Source of the DNA: JBIQJD01 sp044507695 | GTDB taxonomy: Bacteria; Bacteroidota; Ignavibacteria; Ignavibacteriales; Ignavibacteriaceae | NCBI GenBank assembly: GCA_044507695.1 | Contig: JBIQJD010000002.1 | Location: 257,390-321,389 of the forward strand | Length of the DNA: 64,000 bases | Reading direction: 5' to 3' | Part shown: positions 17,123-26,147 of the stretch, piece after piece | Layout of the letters: the number at the start of each line of letters is the position of its first letter | How positions within the stretch are numbered: the first letter of the stretch is position 1 | Notes under the pieces: generated by a model | What the model was told of the DNA's origin: nothing | Databases searched by the model: none | What the model saw: only the letters and a program-made list of their open reading frames with translations | Made by a program: the position numbers and the translations under genes

Positions 17123-18174
17123 TAATCAATCCATTCTGCTAAGAAGATATTTGTATCATTTGGATTTTTGTTAAACCTGTTTGATGCAAAGATCAGATGT
17201 TTGCCGTCTTTTGTGAACATCGGGAAACCATCAAATGAATCATTGAAAGTAATTTGTTCTAATCCTGTTCCATCAATATTTATTATGTATAAATCAAAAT
17301 CTCTTCCTGTTTCACTGTTAAGATTTGATGAGAAGATAATCCGTTTTCCATCAGGATGAAAGAAGGGTGCAAAACTTGCTTTACCAAAATTTGTAACCTG
17401 TTTAATGTTTTTTCCGTCAGCATCCATAACATAAATCTCAAGCGCAGTTGGTCTGACTAATCCGTTTTGTACTAGATCATTATAATCTTCCAATTCTTTC
17501 TCTGTTTCCGGGCGGCTTGCTCTAAAAACAATTTTTGAACCATCGGCAGAAAAAAACGCACCGCCATCATATCCTTTTTCAAATGTAAGTCTTGTTTGAT
17601 TTAATCCATCAATATCCATCATATATAATTCCGGATCACCATCTCGTGTTGAAGTGAAGATAATTTTATCACCTAATGGAGAAACAGTTGCTTCAGCATC
17701 GTAGCCGTATGCATCCGTTAATTTGATAATATTAGTCCCATCTGCATTTGCAGAATAGATATCGAACGTCTCATATAGTTTCCAAACATAACCTTTACTT
17801 CTATCCGGCGGAGGTGGGCAGTTGGCATCAGCTTCATGTGTGGATGCATAAATTATTGTTGAATCTCCCGGCAAAAAATATGCACATGTTGTTCTGCCTC
17901 TTCCGGTTGAAACCATCTTTTTATCAGTGCCGTCAATGTTCATAATAAAAATCTGATCACACTGCAAATCACCATGAGTTGATTGATAAATTAATTTATC
18001 TTCTTTAAAAGAAAGATAAGCCTCCGCGTTCTCTCCTTCTTCCGTAATCATCCGGATATTCTTAAGATGTTTTTCCTTTTCGAATTTCAGAGAATCAAAT
18101 GAAGGGGTTTGTGAGAAAATAAATGCAGTTGAAAAGAAGCAGAAGATAAAAATGAAATGAAAAATCGTTTTCAT
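17122..18174 (-). CDS. Exported TolB-like beta-propeller protein
   Basis: The 350-residue exported protein has a signal peptide (ending FIFSQ) and repeated PD40/WD40-like propeller blades. At least five blade units of the form IYxxNADGTNIIKLTDA...DGDPELYMMDIDGLNQTRLT...PDGKRIIFSS are seen. These resemble the TolB propeller, but the N-terminal TolB domain is missing. Such propellers often bind proteins or peptides. It is coupled to the M28 peptidase downstream (TAATG overlap), so it may help present or bind the peptidase substrate (inference). Confidence 0.88.
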   Translation of the reverse strand: MKTIFHFIFIFCFFSTAFIFSQTPSFDSLKFEKEKHLKNIRMITEEGENAEAYLSFKEDKLIYQSTHGDLQCDQIFIMNIDGTDKKMVSTGRGRTTCAYFLPGDSTIIYASTHEADANCPPPPDRSKGYVWKLYETFDIYSANADGTNIIKLTDAYGYDAEATVSPLGDKIIFTSTRDGDPELYMMDIDGLNQTRLTFEKGYDGGAFFSADGSKIVFRASRPETEKELEDYNDLVQNGLVRPTALEIYVMDADGKNIKQVTNFGKASFAPFFHPDGKRIIFSSNLNSETGRDFDLYIINIDGTGLEQITFNDSFDGFPMFTKDGKHLIFASNRFNKNPNDTNIFLAEWID

Positions 18175-18217
18175 TACTAATCCCTGAATTTATAAAAATC
18201 TTACCGGAGAAATAAAC

Positions 18218-18934
18218 CTATTCCGGAACGTGAACGAGGAAATATTGCTTTGCGCTTTCCCCAATGGATTTAGCTTCTTCCATTGTCATGTGCATATCAT
18301 CATCCTGTGCATCATCTGCATGGCCTGCTTCAATAATTGCAAGATCAGAATCTTTGGCCATCTTTACCAGATCTATACAATAAGCAGTATCACCGCCGTA
18401 GCAAATACTCATTCCGTTAAATTTAAATTTATAACCTAAAGCCGGCACCTGGCGTGTTGTAATGCCATCAGATAAAAATTCTTTATGTATAACAGGAAAT
18501 GGTCTGATTGAAATATTCTTACTTTTAAAAGTTTTATGAACACTTATTTCTTTCAATTCAATCTTATAAGAAATTGATTTTGAATATACTTTTTTAAAAG
18601 CGTGATAGATACTCTCAATTTCAACACAGCCTTTGGGATAATGAATTGAAATGGGAGAGGTTTTACGCATCACTCTTAAATATGTAAGAAGAGACCAAAC
18701 ACCGCCAACATGATCATGATGACCGTGAGTAATAAATAAATCTGAAATGTTGAGAAGATTTTTCATCCCCACTTCATTATTAAGATCACGTAAAATTCCG
18801 TCACCGGGATCAACTACAAAAAGATTATTATCAGCTTTAATTAAAATTCCTGTAGCAATATTTGGGATTGAACAGAATATCTTTATTGAAAAATTCTCTT
18901 TATTCCATGTAAGGGGATATTTTTGTATTACCAT
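18218..18934 (-). CDS. MBL-fold metallo-hydrolase, RNase Z-like group
   Basis: The 238-residue cytoplasmic protein is of the metallo-beta-lactamase superfamily. The dinuclear zinc motif is FITHGHHDHVGGV. Later ligands are seen in GGDTAY and near the C-terminal HVPE. The layout, with VIHKEFLSDGITTRQVPALGYKF in the middle, resembles RNase Z-like and phosphodiesterase members rather than lactamases. The substrate cannot be told from sequence. It starts only 5 bases after the fur stop codon. Confidence 0.85.
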   Translation of the reverse strand: MVIQKYPLTWNKENFSIKIFCSIPNIATGILIKADNNLFVVDPGDGILRDLNNEVGMKNLLNISDLFITHGHHDHVGGVWSLLTYLRVMRKTSPISIHYPKGCVEIESIYHAFKKVYSKSISYKIELKEISVHKTFKSKNISIRPFPVIHKEFLSDGITTRQVPALGYKFKFNGMSICYGGDTAYCIDLVKMAKDSDLAIIEAGHADDAQDDDMHMTMEEAKSIGESAKQYFLVHVPE

Positions 18935-18939
18935 CGTGT

Positions 18940-19410
18940 TTAATGATTTTGTTTGTAATACTTACAAGTCTTAACATTCTTGCAGCGGGCAAAAATATTG
19001 AACGAGTAACTTTCTACTTCAAATCCGAGTTCTTCGCTAATTTCAAGCGGCAGTTCTTTTACTTTACGATTTATAAACTCAACTATTCGTCCACAATCCA
19101 TGCAGATAAGATGATCATGATTCTGCCGTTTATAACTGCTTTCATAGCGTGTCATATTATCGCCAAAATTGCGCTTGCTTATTAAATCGCACTGAACAAG
19201 CAGTTCAAGAGTTTTATAAACCGTTGCTCTTGAAACGCGTGAGTGCTGATTCTTCATCAGAATGTAAAGCTCATCTGCACCAAAATGACCATCATATTCC
19301 AATGCGGCATCCATTACTTCAAAGCGCTCCGGAGTTATCCTATTTTTTTCTGCTTTGAGAAATGTTCTGAATATTTCGGCGGCTTGCTGATTTTTCAATT
19401 CTACTATCAA
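18940..19410 (-). CDS. fur: Fur-family metal-dependent repressor
   Basis: The 156-residue regulator has a winged-helix DNA-binding domain with recognition helix SRVSRATVYKTLELL (58-72). The metal-binding C-terminal domain has NHDHLICMDCGRIVEF (H98, H100, C103, C106) and a second cysteine pair, C143 and C149. This is the Fur superfamily with a structural zinc site. Placement directly after feoAB (70-base gap) on the same strand argues for an iron-sensing Fur that controls its own operon. Per or Zur remain possible. The second cysteine pair has five intervening residues rather than the usual four. Confidence 0.9.
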   Translation of the reverse strand: MIVELKNQQAAEIFRTFLKAEKNRITPERFEVMDAALEYDGHFGADELYILMKNQHSRVSRATVYKTLELLVQCDLISKRNFGDNMTRYESSYKRQNHDHLICMDCGRIVEFINRKVKELPLEISEELGFEVESYSFNIFARCKNVKTCKYYKQNH

Positions 19411-19480
19411 TTTTTATTATTTTATTTATTAAAGATATAGGTGCGGCAGACTAATTTCAATATTATTTAGAACCGGCAAG

Positions 19481-21532
19481 TTAATTAATCCCGATTGCAC
19501 GTAATCCGTTTACAACTATAAACGTAAAGATGTACGCAGTGGATGTAAAGATTAATAACTGAAGCATCGGAATTCTCCATCCGCCTGTTTCTTTTTTTGA
19601 AACAGCAATTGTAGAAATACATTGAAGTGCAAATACAAAAAATACTATCAATCCTAATATTGTAGCCGGAGTAAATAATTTTTCACCTGTACTTTCAATA
19701 GTTGCCCCTCGCATCGCTTCAATCATTGATTGCTGCATAGGATCCGAATCATTAGTGACTTTAAAGATTAAAGCCAAAGAACTTACAAAAACTTCTCTTG
19801 CTGCAAATGTTGCAATTAAGGAAACACCAACTCTCCAATCCATTCCTAAAGGAAGCATAACCGGCTCAATAAATTTTCCTAATTCAGAAGCATAAGAAGT
19901 AGCTAATCTTTCTTCTGCCTGCTTTTGAATTACAACTTCCTGAGTAAGTCCTTCCGTATTAATCTCCGGATTTGTATTTGGGAAATAAGTCAGAAACCAT
20001 AAAGCAAGAGAGAAGAACAAAATTGTTGGTCCGGCTTTTTGCAGATAAACTTTTGAGCTGACATATGTATTATTAAGAACAGTGCTCAGTTTTGGTTTTC
20101 TGTATGCCGGTAATTCAAGTATGAAGGAAGAGTTATCTACTTCCTTTATAACTCTGTTATTAAATTTATTAATTAAAGCTGCAACTATAACAGAACTTGA
20201 AATACTAAAAATATAAATTCCGGCAAGCATAAGTCCGCCAAGCCATGATTTTCCGCCCGGTAAAAGAAACGCAATTAACAGCGCATAAACAGGAAGTCTG
20301 GCGCTGCAGCTCATCAATGGAATGATAAATATTGTTAAAAATCTTTCACGCTTATTTGGAATTGTACGCGTTGCAAGTATGGCTGGAATTGCACACGCAA
20401 AACCAGATAACATTGGAACGAATGATTTACCATTCAACCCGATTTTGGATAGCGGCCTGTCAATTAGCATAGCTCCGCGTGCAAGGTATCCGGTATCTTC
20501 AAGAACTCCAAGTATTAAGAAAAGAATAACTATCTGAGGAACAAAAACAAGAACTGCACCAGTTCCACTTATTATTCCGTTTGCAATCAAATCTCCCAGC
20601 CAGTTATTACCAATAGCATTAAAAGTAAACTCTGAAAAAGCACCAAACGCTTCATCAACCAGAGCCATTAAAGGTTCTGCAAGCCAGAAAATCGATGTAA
20701 ATGTAACTGCCATTATCAGAAAGAAAACACCCAGTCCCCAGATTCTATGAAGAAGAATTCTATCAATTTTAATTGTTGTTTCGTCAATCTTATGACAGTT
20801 TTCTTTAACTTCGGGATTTGATAAGATTACAAGCTGAGCATTAGCCGCATCAAGATTTATCCCATTTGATTTTAATTCTGAATGACCATTGGTTTTGAGC
20901 AATACCTTATTTTCAATTCTTTCTATTTCTTTATAGTAGGAAAGAAGGGAAGCGTTATCAGAACTGCTGAATCTTGTAATTTTATTTTTATCAAATGAAA
21001 AACGCCTTTTAATCTTCTCATTTATTTCTTTAATCAGTTCAGAATGACCGTTGCCGGTTCTTCCATCAACTGAAACAACCGGGCAGCCAAGCTCAAAACT
21101 TAATGCTGCTTCCGAAACTCTGAATCCTTTTCGTGCCAGCAAATCAGTCATTGTTAACGCAATTATTACATTAAAACCAGAATCGATAATTTGTCTGGCT
21201 AATAACAAATGGCGTGAAAGCTGGCTTGCATCAACAGTAACAACAACAATATCCGGTTTACCCAAATTTGGATGTGAGTACAGCGCATCAATTGATACTT
21301 GTTCGTCAGGTGAAGAGGGAATGAGGCTGATAATGCCAGGTGAATCTAAGAGATTTGCATTAATATTAAATCTGGTAAGAAATTTACTGATTGAATATTC
21401 TACTGTGGCTCCGGGATAGTTTACGGTTTTAAAATTTTTTCCGCTTAAATAATTGAATAGAGTAGTCTTCCCGGAATTTGGAGGTCCAACTAAAGTAACC
21501 AGAGGCAAAGCCTCTACAGCCGTTTGGATCAT
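19481..21532 (-). CDS. feoB: Ferrous iron transport protein B
   Basis: The main Fe2+ transporter of the inner membrane, 683 residues. The N-terminal G domain has G1 GPPNSGKT (16-23) and G3 DSPG (63-66). The G4 position, normally NxxD, reads TMTD (127-130), which departs from the guanine-recognition consensus. After a spacer of about 180-265 come the membrane regions with the two Gate-type halves (FVPQIVILFLILGVLEDTGYLARGAML; FVPMLSGFACAIPAI). ATFAAREVFVSSLALIF near the C-terminus is diagnostic of FeoB. The start overlaps feoA by four bases (ATGA). The C-terminal extension of E. coli FeoB is absent. Confidence 0.95.
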   Translation of the reverse strand: MIQTAVEALPLVTLVGPPNSGKTTLFNYLSGKNFKTVNYPGATVEYSISKFLTRFNINANLLDSPGIISLIPSSPDEQVSIDALYSHPNLGKPDIVVVTVDASQLSRHLLLARQIIDSGFNVIIALTMTDLLARKGFRVSEAALSFELGCPVVSVDGRTGNGHSELIKEINEKIKRRFSFDKNKITRFSSSDNASLLSYYKEIERIENKVLLKTNGHSELKSNGINLDAANAQLVILSNPEVKENCHKIDETTIKIDRILLHRIWGLGVFFLIMAVTFTSIFWLAEPLMALVDEAFGAFSEFTFNAIGNNWLGDLIANGIISGTGAVLVFVPQIVILFLILGVLEDTGYLARGAMLIDRPLSKIGLNGKSFVPMLSGFACAIPAILATRTIPNKRERFLTIFIIPLMSCSARLPVYALLIAFLLPGGKSWLGGLMLAGIYIFSISSSVIVAALINKFNNRVIKEVDNSSFILELPAYRKPKLSTVLNNTYVSSKVYLQKAGPTILFFSLALWFLTYFPNTNPEINTEGLTQEVVIQKQAEERLATSYASELGKFIEPVMLPLGMDWRVGVSLIATFAAREVFVSSLALIFKVTNDSDPMQQSMIEAMRGATIESTGEKLFTPATILGLIVFFVFALQCISTIAVSKKETGGWRIPMLQLLIFTSTAYIFTFIVVNGLRAIGIN

Positions 21533-21750
21533 GAAACCTTTATACAGTCCGCTTCATTTTTCCTTATTGCAATTAAAGTGCCTCTAATTGAAAATGCTAA
21601 CGGATCATTAAAAACTGTTTTGTTCATAAGTTCTATTTGCTGGCCCGGGGTAAATCCAATTTCAAGAATTCTTCTTGAAGAAGGATGGCTGCAATCTATA
21701 TCATCTATTGTTACTTTTTCCCCGTATTTTAAATCTGCTGCTGTTTTCAT
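21529..21750 (-). CDS. feoA: Ferrous iron transport protein A
   Basis: The 73-residue SH3-like cytosolic partner of FeoB. The FeoA fold landmarks are GEKVTIDDID, RRILEIGFTPGQQIELMNK and DPLAFSIRGTLIAIRKNEA. It is the first gene of the minus-strand run feoA-feoB-fur, with ATGA overlap into feoB. Upstream bases 21751-21977 hold the promoter region shared with the divergent histidine kinase. A short dyad TAGA-N5-TCTA at 21779-21791 lies there, but I cannot call it a Fur box with confidence. Confidence 0.94.
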   Translation of the reverse strand: MKTAADLKYGEKVTIDDIDCSHPSSRRILEIGFTPGQQIELMNKTVFNDPLAFSIRGTLIAIRKNEADCIKVS

Positions 21751-21977
21751 TTGTTAAGTAAATCCCGTCCATATTATTTAGATTTAGTCTACATAAAAAT
21801 AAGAGTGTACCGGACGAATGTCAAATTAATTCATACCGGCTGGTCATCTTTTTCTTATAGCTGTTTGAAATTCTTAAAAAATAATTGCAAATAGATAAAA
21901 ACTATTTTGTTTCTCACACAGCTATATATTATTTTGTTCTGAGATTTAATTTTTAATCCTAAAACAATTTGTCTATA

Positions 21978-24008
21978 ATGGGCTCAGTTATCCCCGGCAG
22001 CTACTTGAACCAGTACAACCAAAAAGGACATAACTCCAAACTTATCTTCGACAATTCCGAAAGCGTAATTTACTTTTTGAATTGCTCTACAAGGAAATAC
22101 GATTACATGAACTCCGCCGTAGTTGATTTAACCGGCTATACAATGTATGAGTTGAATGAAATCGGATTCCAGAGCATTATAAAAGAAATTGTTGACTCCA
22201 GTAAAAAATTTGCTGTTAAAGAAAATACTGATAAACCCAATTCAATAATTGAAGATTATTCAGCTAAATATCTTATAGAAACCAAGGACGGAAAATTAAA
22301 ATGGGTTGAAGATATTGCTTTTGCAAAACTGGATGAGAATGGCAAAAAAGACAGCTGCATTGGTGTGCTGAGAAATGTGACCCAAATGCATGATCTGTTC
22401 AACCAGCTTCAGGAAGAAAAAAATAAATTAAGTTCTGTTTTAGATCTGGCAGAAGTTCTTTTCATAATGCTGGATGATAATTTTGAATTAATTTTTGTTA
22501 ACAGAAAAGCCAATTCAATTTTGGGGCAGGGTATTATTGGAAAAAACTGGATTGAGAATTTCATTCCTGAAAAAAACAGGGATGAGGTGAAATGTTTTCT
22601 CAGCAGCCTTTTTACAAGTGAAACAGATCAGCATGAAATTTTTGAAAGTACAATCCTTACTTCAAATGGTGAAAAAAAACTGATTAGCTGGCATAACTCA
22701 ATTTTATATGATGAAGATAAAAAAGCCAAATATTTAATTTCAATCGGGCATGATATAACAACAATCAGGCGCGATGAAAAAATCCAGTTAGTTATTTCTG
22801 AAATTTTACAGGCTGCAAATTCTGAAACTAATCTTGATGAATTATTTAAATTTATTCACCAGGCAATCACCAAATTAATGCCCGCTGATAATTTTTACAT
22901 TTCATTATATGAGAAAGAAACCAATCTTATAAAATTTCCTTACTTTATTGATCAATATGATGAATCAGCACCGCCGAAAAGATTTGGTAAAGGATTAACA
23001 GAATATATTTTACGCACAGGTGAATCTGCACTGGTTAATCAGCAGAAGGATAATGAACTTGTTGCTGCCGGTGAAACTGAAATGATGGGAACACCAACAA
23101 AAATCTGGCTTGGAATTCCGTTGAAGATTCAGGAGAATACAATTGGCGTAATGGTTGTGCAGGATTATCATAACGAATCAACTTACGGAGAAAGGGAGAA
23201 AGAAATTCTTGAAGTGATTTCTTATCCAATCTCACGAGCAATTGAAAGAAAAATTGTTGAACAGGAAAGGGATGAATTAATAACAAAATTAAAAGAACTG
23301 AACGAATCAAAAGACAGATTGTTTTCACTGATCTCACATGATTTGCGCAGCCCTTTTAACTCACTGCTCGGCTTTTCTGAAATTCTAACAACTGAATATG
23401 AAACTCTTACTAACGATGAAATTAAAGAATACCTGAATGTTATTTATGAATCATCTAAAAATTTATTTTCGATGACGAATAACATGCTTCAGTTTTCACG
23501 TTTTCAAATGGGCAAATTTGATTTTAAACCGGTTGAACTGAGTCTGAAAAAAGTTATAGCCGGTAATATTAATATGCTGAAGGGGAATGCAATTAAAAAG
23601 CAGCAGATACTTAATATTGAAATCGATTCTGCTCCGGAAGTTTTTGCAGATGAAGATATGCTGAATTCTGTAATTCAAAATCTTTTATCAAACGCAATAA
23701 AGTTTACAAATAAAGGCGGTGAGATTAAAATTCAAACACGTCTGATTTATGAAGGAAATGTTGCAACACAAGTTGAGCTGCGCGTTGAAGATTCCGGAGT
23801 TGGAATTGCCGAAGATCAGATGGATAAAATTTTCAAAGAACATATGCATTCAACACCGGGAACAGAAAAAGAATACGGCACCGGACTTGGTTTATTGCTC
23901 GTTAAAGAATTTGTGGAGATTAATGGCGGAACAATCAGCGTTAAAAGTAAACCCGGCAAAGGAACTACATTCTCTGTTATTCTGCCCGCACATCAGCGTC
24001 CTTCCTAA
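21978..24008 (+). CDS. Histidine kinase: PAS-PAS-GAF-HisKA-HATPase
   Basis: The predicted cytoplasmic sensor kinase has 676 residues from the ATG at 21978 (an in-frame TTG at 21969 is possible). Two PAS domains lie at about 22-140 and 143-265; the first ends in the PAC-like WVEDIAFAKLDENGKKDSCIGVLRNVT. A GAF domain follows at about 270-420, then HisKA with phospho-acceptor H454 in SLISHDLRSPFN, and HATPase_c at about 555-675 (NLLSNAIKF, DSGVGIAEDQ, GTGLGLLLVKEF). No membrane segment is seen, so it senses an internal signal. The kinase half is closely related to the next gene's, suggesting tandem duplication. Its receiver partner is not next to it; the receiver at 28066 is a candidate. Confidence 0.92.
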   Translation: MGSVIPGSYLNQYNQKGHNSKLIFDNSESVIYFLNCSTRKYDYMNSAVVDLTGYTMYELNEIGFQSIIKEIVDSSKKFAVKENTDKPNSIIEDYSAKYLIETKDGKLKWVEDIAFAKLDENGKKDSCIGVLRNVTQMHDLFNQLQEEKNKLSSVLDLAEVLFIMLDDNFELIFVNRKANSILGQGIIGKNWIENFIPEKNRDEVKCFLSSLFTSETDQHEIFESTILTSNGEKKLISWHNSILYDEDKKAKYLISIGHDITTIRRDEKIQLVISEILQAANSETNLDELFKFIHQAITKLMPADNFYISLYEKETNLIKFPYFIDQYDESAPPKRFGKGLTEYILRTGESALVNQQKDNELVAAGETEMMGTPTKIWLGIPLKIQENTIGVMVVQDYHNESTYGEREKEILEVISYPISRAIERKIVEQERDELITKLKELNESKDRLFSLISHDLRSPFNSLLGFSEILTTEYETLTNDEIKEYLNVIYESSKNLFSMTNNMLQFSRFQMGKFDFKPVELSLKKVIAGNINMLKGNAIKKQQILNIEIDSAPEVFADEDMLNSVIQNLLSNAIKFTNKGGEIKIQTRLIYEGNVATQVELRVEDSGVGIAEDQMDKIFKEHMHSTPGTEKEYGTGLGLLLVKEFVEINGGTISVKSKPGKGTTFSVILPAHQRPS

Positions 24009-24070
24009 ATGTTTTACAACAAACAGAAAAATAGATTAATTTCATCAGGTAAAATTTTTGCTTGAGTTAA

Positions 24071-26038
24071 ATGACTATGTCTGAAAAAATCAGGATAATG
24101 ATTGTTGAGGATGAACCAATTGTTGCCTTGGATCTTAAAAAGACACTGGAGAAATTAAATTATAGTGTAGCTGGTTCTGCGCGCAATGGTGAGGCGGCTG
24201 TTAAAAAAGCCAAAGCACTTCATCCTGATTTGATACTTATGGACATCATGCTCGGCAAAGGAATAAACGGAATTCAAGCTGCAGCAAGTATCAAAAAAGA
24301 TTTAAATATACCAATCATCTTTTGTACTGCTTACGCTGATAAAGAAACAATTGAAAATGCAAAGATAACAGAACCGTTTGGATATTTGATTAAACCGTTT
24401 GATGAAAAAATGCTTTATGCCGTTATTGAAATGGCATTGTACAAGCATCGTATTGAATCAAATCTGCAGGAAAGTGAAGAGCGTTATAGAATTCTTGTTG
24501 AAAACTCACCGTATGCAGTTATAATTCATGACAATCTGGAAATCATTTATTTAAATTCTGCGGCTGCTGCATTGTTTGGAACAACTGATAAATCTGATCT
24601 GATTGGAACTTCAATTTATGAATTTATTCATCCTTCGTTTCAAAATATTGAAAGGGATAGAATTAATTCACTTAAACTGAATTCAAAGCCCCAAAGCATT
24701 GAAGAAAAAATTCTGCGCTTAAATGGAGAAGTAATAGATGCGGAAATTTATTCTTCTCTTATTGAATTTAACGGCAAAGCTGCTGTTCAAATGGTGATAA
24801 AGGATTTATCAGAAGTAAAGAAAAAAGAGAAGATTCTTCAGGTAACTTTAAAGATTTTATACTCAGCACAGATTACTGATTCACTCGAGCAGTTGTTTTC
24901 ACTTCTATACAAAACATTGCGCGCAATATTCCCGCTTAAAAATTTTCTTACTGCCTTATATGAAAAATCAACTGCACAAATTTCATATCCTTACGCTCAG
25001 GTTGAATCTGATTTGCATCAGCAAAATGAACTTGATGATCTGCTTGTAAAAACAACCGCTGAAAAAAATATAACGCACTCATTCGATAAAGATGAATTAA
25101 AAAAAATGGGGAGCGATAATTCAGTTAAATGCAACATTCCGTTTTATTGGTTTGGGGTTCCGCTGCAGATTAATGATAAACTAACCGGAGTATTAATAAT
25201 AAAAGCTGCTGATGAATCGGAAATTCCTGATGAAAACATTAAAGAATTAATTGAGATAGTTGCCTATCCGGTTTCAACTGCAATTGAAAGGCGAATAATT
25301 GAGGAAGAACGGAAAAACAATAACAGGTATCTTAAAGATTTAAATGAAACAAAGGATAAATTCTTCTCAATAATTTCTCACGATCTTAAAAGTCCTTTTA
25401 ATTCATTGCTTGGTTTCAGCGAGATACTGCAAACAGAATATGATAAATTGAGTGAAGCTGAAAGAAAAGATTACATAAGTTCTTTGTATGAATCAATGAA
25501 CAATGTTTATAATCTGATGCATAATCTGCTTGAGTTTTCCCGTTTCAGAAGCGGCGGATTCGAGTTTAATCCCAAAGAACTGAATCTTTCTTTTACAATA
25601 GAAGAAAACATACGCTTGTTAAGCGGAACGGCTGCAAAGAAGAAAATATCCGTTGAAACAAAATATCAAACAAAACCAATGATTTTTGCAGACAGCAATA
25701 TGTTGAATTCTATTATCCAAAATCTTTTAACTAACTCAATTAAATTTACAAGAAGAAACGGCAGAGTAATTATAAGTGTAAATGAATCAAACGGATTTGC
25801 TGAAGTATCAGTAATTGATAACGGTGTTGGCATGAGCAAAGAGATTCTTTCAAATCTTTTTAAACTTGATTCAAAACAATCACAGCCGGGCACAGAGAAT
25901 GAGCCCGGAACAGGGATGGGATTATTAATTACAAAGGAGTTTGTTGAAAAGAATGGCGGAAGAATTAAAGTTCAAAGCAGTCCTGAAAAAGGGAGTACAT
26001 TTACATTCACAATTCCGCTTGCAAGCAGAGCATTTTAA
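24071..26038 (+). CDS. Response-regulator/histidine kinase: REC-PAS-GAF-HisKA-HATPase
   Basis: The 655-residue soluble protein begins with a receiver domain (about 5-122), with phospho-acceptor D58 in LILMDIMLG and the conserved lysine in YLIKPFDEK. PAS (about 135-250), GAF (about 255-415) and HisKA follow, with H437 in SIISHDLKSPFN, then HATPase_c (NLLTNSIKF, DNGVGMSKE, GTGMGLLITKEF). A receiver at the N-terminus of a kinase implies phosphorelay input from another kinase. The GAF-to-HATPase half is a paralogue of the preceding kinase, 62 bases upstream. The paralogue differs in having two PAS domains and no receiver. Confidence 0.92.
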   Translation: MTMSEKIRIMIVEDEPIVALDLKKTLEKLNYSVAGSARNGEAAVKKAKALHPDLILMDIMLGKGINGIQAAASIKKDLNIPIIFCTAYADKETIENAKITEPFGYLIKPFDEKMLYAVIEMALYKHRIESNLQESEERYRILVENSPYAVIIHDNLEIIYLNSAAAALFGTTDKSDLIGTSIYEFIHPSFQNIERDRINSLKLNSKPQSIEEKILRLNGEVIDAEIYSSLIEFNGKAAVQMVIKDLSEVKKKEKILQVTLKILYSAQITDSLEQLFSLLYKTLRAIFPLKNFLTALYEKSTAQISYPYAQVESDLHQQNELDDLLVKTTAEKNITHSFDKDELKKMGSDNSVKCNIPFYWFGVPLQINDKLTGVLIIKAADESEIPDENIKELIEIVAYPVSTAIERRIIEEERKNNNRYLKDLNETKDKFFSIISHDLKSPFNSLLGFSEILQTEYDKLSEAERKDYISSLYESMNNVYNLMHNLLEFSRFRSGGFEFNPKELNLSFTIEENIRLLSGTAAKKKISVETKYQTKPMIFADSNMLNSIIQNLLTNSIKFTRRNGRVIISVNESNGFAEVSVIDNGVGMSKEILSNLFKLDSKQSQPGTENEPGTGMGLLITKEFVEKNGGRIKVQSSPEKGSTFTFTIPLASRAF

Positions 26039-26147
26039 TTTTGCTGAAAAGATGAAATGATAAAATTCTTTCGTTATTCGATTTTAAAAATTATATTTAA
26101 TACATATTTGCTGTTGATTCCACTCAAATTAATTAAAAATCTATTTG

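Noticed and set aside
21751..21977. Possible Fur box upstream of feoA
   Set aside because: Only a short TAGA-N5-TCTA dyad was found; it does not match a Fur consensus well enough to annotate.
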